Below are positions 60,905 to 61,724 of a DNA stretch of 61,724 nt, in pieces (within the stretch, counting starts at the first letter, position 1; each line of letters begins with the position of its first letter). The DNA lies in NCBI GenBank assembly GCA_947169105.1, contig CAMVOL010000013.1, positions 1-61,724 on the forward strand, written 5' to 3'. Under the pieces are notes generated by a model. That model made no database searches and was not told the origin of the DNA. It worked only from the letters and a program-made list of their open reading frames with translations. The translations under genes and the position numbers were made by a program. The stretch is from an uncultured Bacteroidales bacterium. GTDB lineage: Bacteria > Bacteroidota > Bacteroidia > Bacteroidales > WCHB1-69.

Positions 60905-60982
60905 CCTTTCCTCCTTTCCTCCTTTCATCCCTTCATCTTTTCATCTCTAATTATCAATTTTCAGATTTCAATTCTCAATTTA
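60905..60982. repeat. 8-bp array followed by heptad array
   Basis: Five 8-bp units of CCTTTCCT/CCTTTCAT type (60905-60944) are followed by four 7-bp units of CAATTTT type (60955-60982). The second part encodes the last residues and stop of the glycyl-tRNA synthetase gene. Confidence 0.85.
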
Positions 60983-61724
60983 TTGATGATTTCGTCGCTG
61001 CTGACGCGGTACTGCTGCATGCTGTCACGTTCGCGGATGGTGACGGTGCCGTCCTCCATCGTCTGGTTGTCGATGGTGATGCAGTAGGGCGTGCCGATGG
61101 CGTCCTGACGGCGGTAGCGGCGGCCGATGGCATCCTTCTCGTCGTACTGGCAGAGGTAGTGCGGCTTCAGAATATCCATGATCTCGCGGGCCTTTTCGGG
61201 CATTCCGTCTTTCTTGACAAGCGGGAGCACCGCCACTTTGACAGGCGCGAGCTTGGCGGGAAGGCGCAGCACCACGCGGGTGGAGCCGTCCTCCAGCGTC
61301 TCTTCGCAGTAGGCGTTGCTGAACACGGCGAGGAACATGCGGTCCACACCGATAGAGGTCTCGACCACGTACGGCACGTAGCTTTCGTTGGTCTCGGGGT
61401 CGAAATAGCGGAGCTTCTTGCCGGAGAACTCCTCGTGGCGGCTGAGGTCGTAGTTGGTGCGGGAGTGGATACCCTCCAGTTCCTTGAAGCCGAAGGGGAA
61501 CTTAAACTCGATGTCGGTGGCGGCGTTGGCGTAGTGAGCCAGCTTCTCGTGGTCGTGGAAACGGTAGTTTTCCGGCGCGATGCCGAGGGCCTTGTGCCAT
61601 TCGATACGTTCCTTCTTCCAGTATTCGAACCACTTCAGCTCCTCACCTGGGCGGACGAAGAACTGCATCTCCATCTGCTCGAACTCGCGCATACGGAAGA
61701 TGAACTGGCGGGCCACAATCTCAT
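60961..61724 (-). CDS. glyS: Glycyl-tRNA synthetase, alpha2 (eukaryotic/archaeal-like) type, 3' part
   Basis: The C-terminal about 254 residues of a class II synthetase; the gene continues beyond the right edge. The reading frame is open through the edge (EIVARQF). The alpha2-type GlyRS motif 2 region is visible (FIFRMREFEQMEMQFFV), as are FPFGFKELEGIHSRTNYDL and the motif 3 region ETSIGVDRMFLAVFSNAY. The anticodon-binding domain includes LAPVKVAVLPL, and IRERDSMQQYRV follows. The end LRIEI and the stop are encoded by a heptad array. Confidence 0.93.
   Translation of the reverse strand, partial: EIVARQFIFRMREFEQMEMQFFVRPGEELKWFEYWKKERIEWHKALGIAPENYRFHDHEKLAHYANAATDIEFKFPFGFKELEGIHSRTNYDLSRHEEFSGKKLRYFDPETNESYVPYVVETSIGVDRMFLAVFSNAYCEETLEDGSTRVVLRLPAKLAPVKVAVLPLVKKDGMPEKAREIMDILKPHYLCQYDEKDAIGRRYRRQDAIGTPYCITIDNQTMEDGTVTIRERDSMQQYRVSSDEIINKLRIEI

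Noticed and set aside
1-61724. Insertion sequence, prophage or integrative element
   Set aside because: No transposase, integrase, relaxase, capsid or toxin-antitoxin gene is recognisable; the AAA/PD-(D/E)XK gene at 38500 alone is not enough.

Overview
The window is chromosomal DNA from a Gram-negative member of the Bacteroidota, most likely a Bacteroidales. Four lines of evidence support this. Four large secreted proteins end in type IX secretion (T9SS) sorting domains. Fifteen intergenic matches to the Bacteroidota -7 promoter element TAnnTTTG sit just upstream of gene starts. Several families are typical of the phylum (DUF4199, PG0541-like, SPOR protein with HU-like head, standalone metallophosphatase lipoprotein). 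Lipid A/Kdo and capsule genes (kdsB, msbA, Wzz/Wzy) show an outer membrane. I cannot name a species.

Layout, left to right. 0.1-2.6 kb: Wzz-like chain-length regulator and Wzy/WaaL-like polymerase or ligase. 2.6-2.9 kb: a repeat island. 2.9-5.8 kb: dtd, then a YtrA-type GntR/ABC operon with a small acidic membrane protein. 6.0-9.5 kb: deoxynucleoside kinase, kdsB, SPOR protein, rlmB. 9.5-13.8 kb: two tandem beta-helix T9SS proteins. 14-18 kb: an archaeal-type aspartyl-tRNA synthetase and leuS. 18.3-21.8 kb: tRNA-Pro(CGG) directly upstream of an MsbA-type exporter, then trmB and prmC. 21.9-22.5 kb: a PAQR protein. 22.5-31.6 kb, minus strand: murC, murG, an RluA-type enzyme, panB, a family-2 glycosyltransferase, DUF4199, a PpiD-like chaperone and a single-domain FAD synthetase. 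31.6-42.1 kb, minus strand: an Opp-type permease, kamD (lysine 5,6-aminomutase alpha), a 1318-residue T9SS protein, an AAA/PD-(D/E)XK protein and parE. 42.2-44.6 kb: ruvX, def, lipoprotein, glycosyltransferase. 44.6-47.6 kb, minus strand: second MsbA, 2-hydroxyacid dehydrogenase, PG0541-like protein. 47.8-50.7 kb: thioesterase, anmK, NlpC/LysM hydrolase. 50.8-55.9 kb, minus strand: a 1693-residue T9SS protein with 22 cysteine-paired repeats. 56-61.7 kb: pgi, rpmB, an IspD/TarI-like gene, a GT4, a metallophosphatase, and the 3' part of a glycyl-tRNA synthetase cut by the window edge.

Most genes are housekeeping: translation, peptidoglycan, envelope polysaccharide and lipid export. The least ordinary signal lies between the genes. 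Intergenic spaces hold degenerate tandem arrays whose unit is almost always 7 bp (sometimes 8 or 9) but whose unit sequence differs from place to place. These arrays are mixed with two palindromic elements, a 26-30 bp element (three copies) and a 46-bp element (two inverted copies 58 kb apart). The arrays run into gene ends: eight genes take their stop codon from inside an array, and one array also supplies the next gene's start codon. One perfect 30-bp palindrome lies in frame inside a T9SS sorting domain. I regard this repeat system as the most likely undescribed feature here.

No transposase, integrase, phage gene, CRISPR array or T9SS machinery gene was seen. All functions are read from sequence motifs by eye and from memory of the families; no database search was run.
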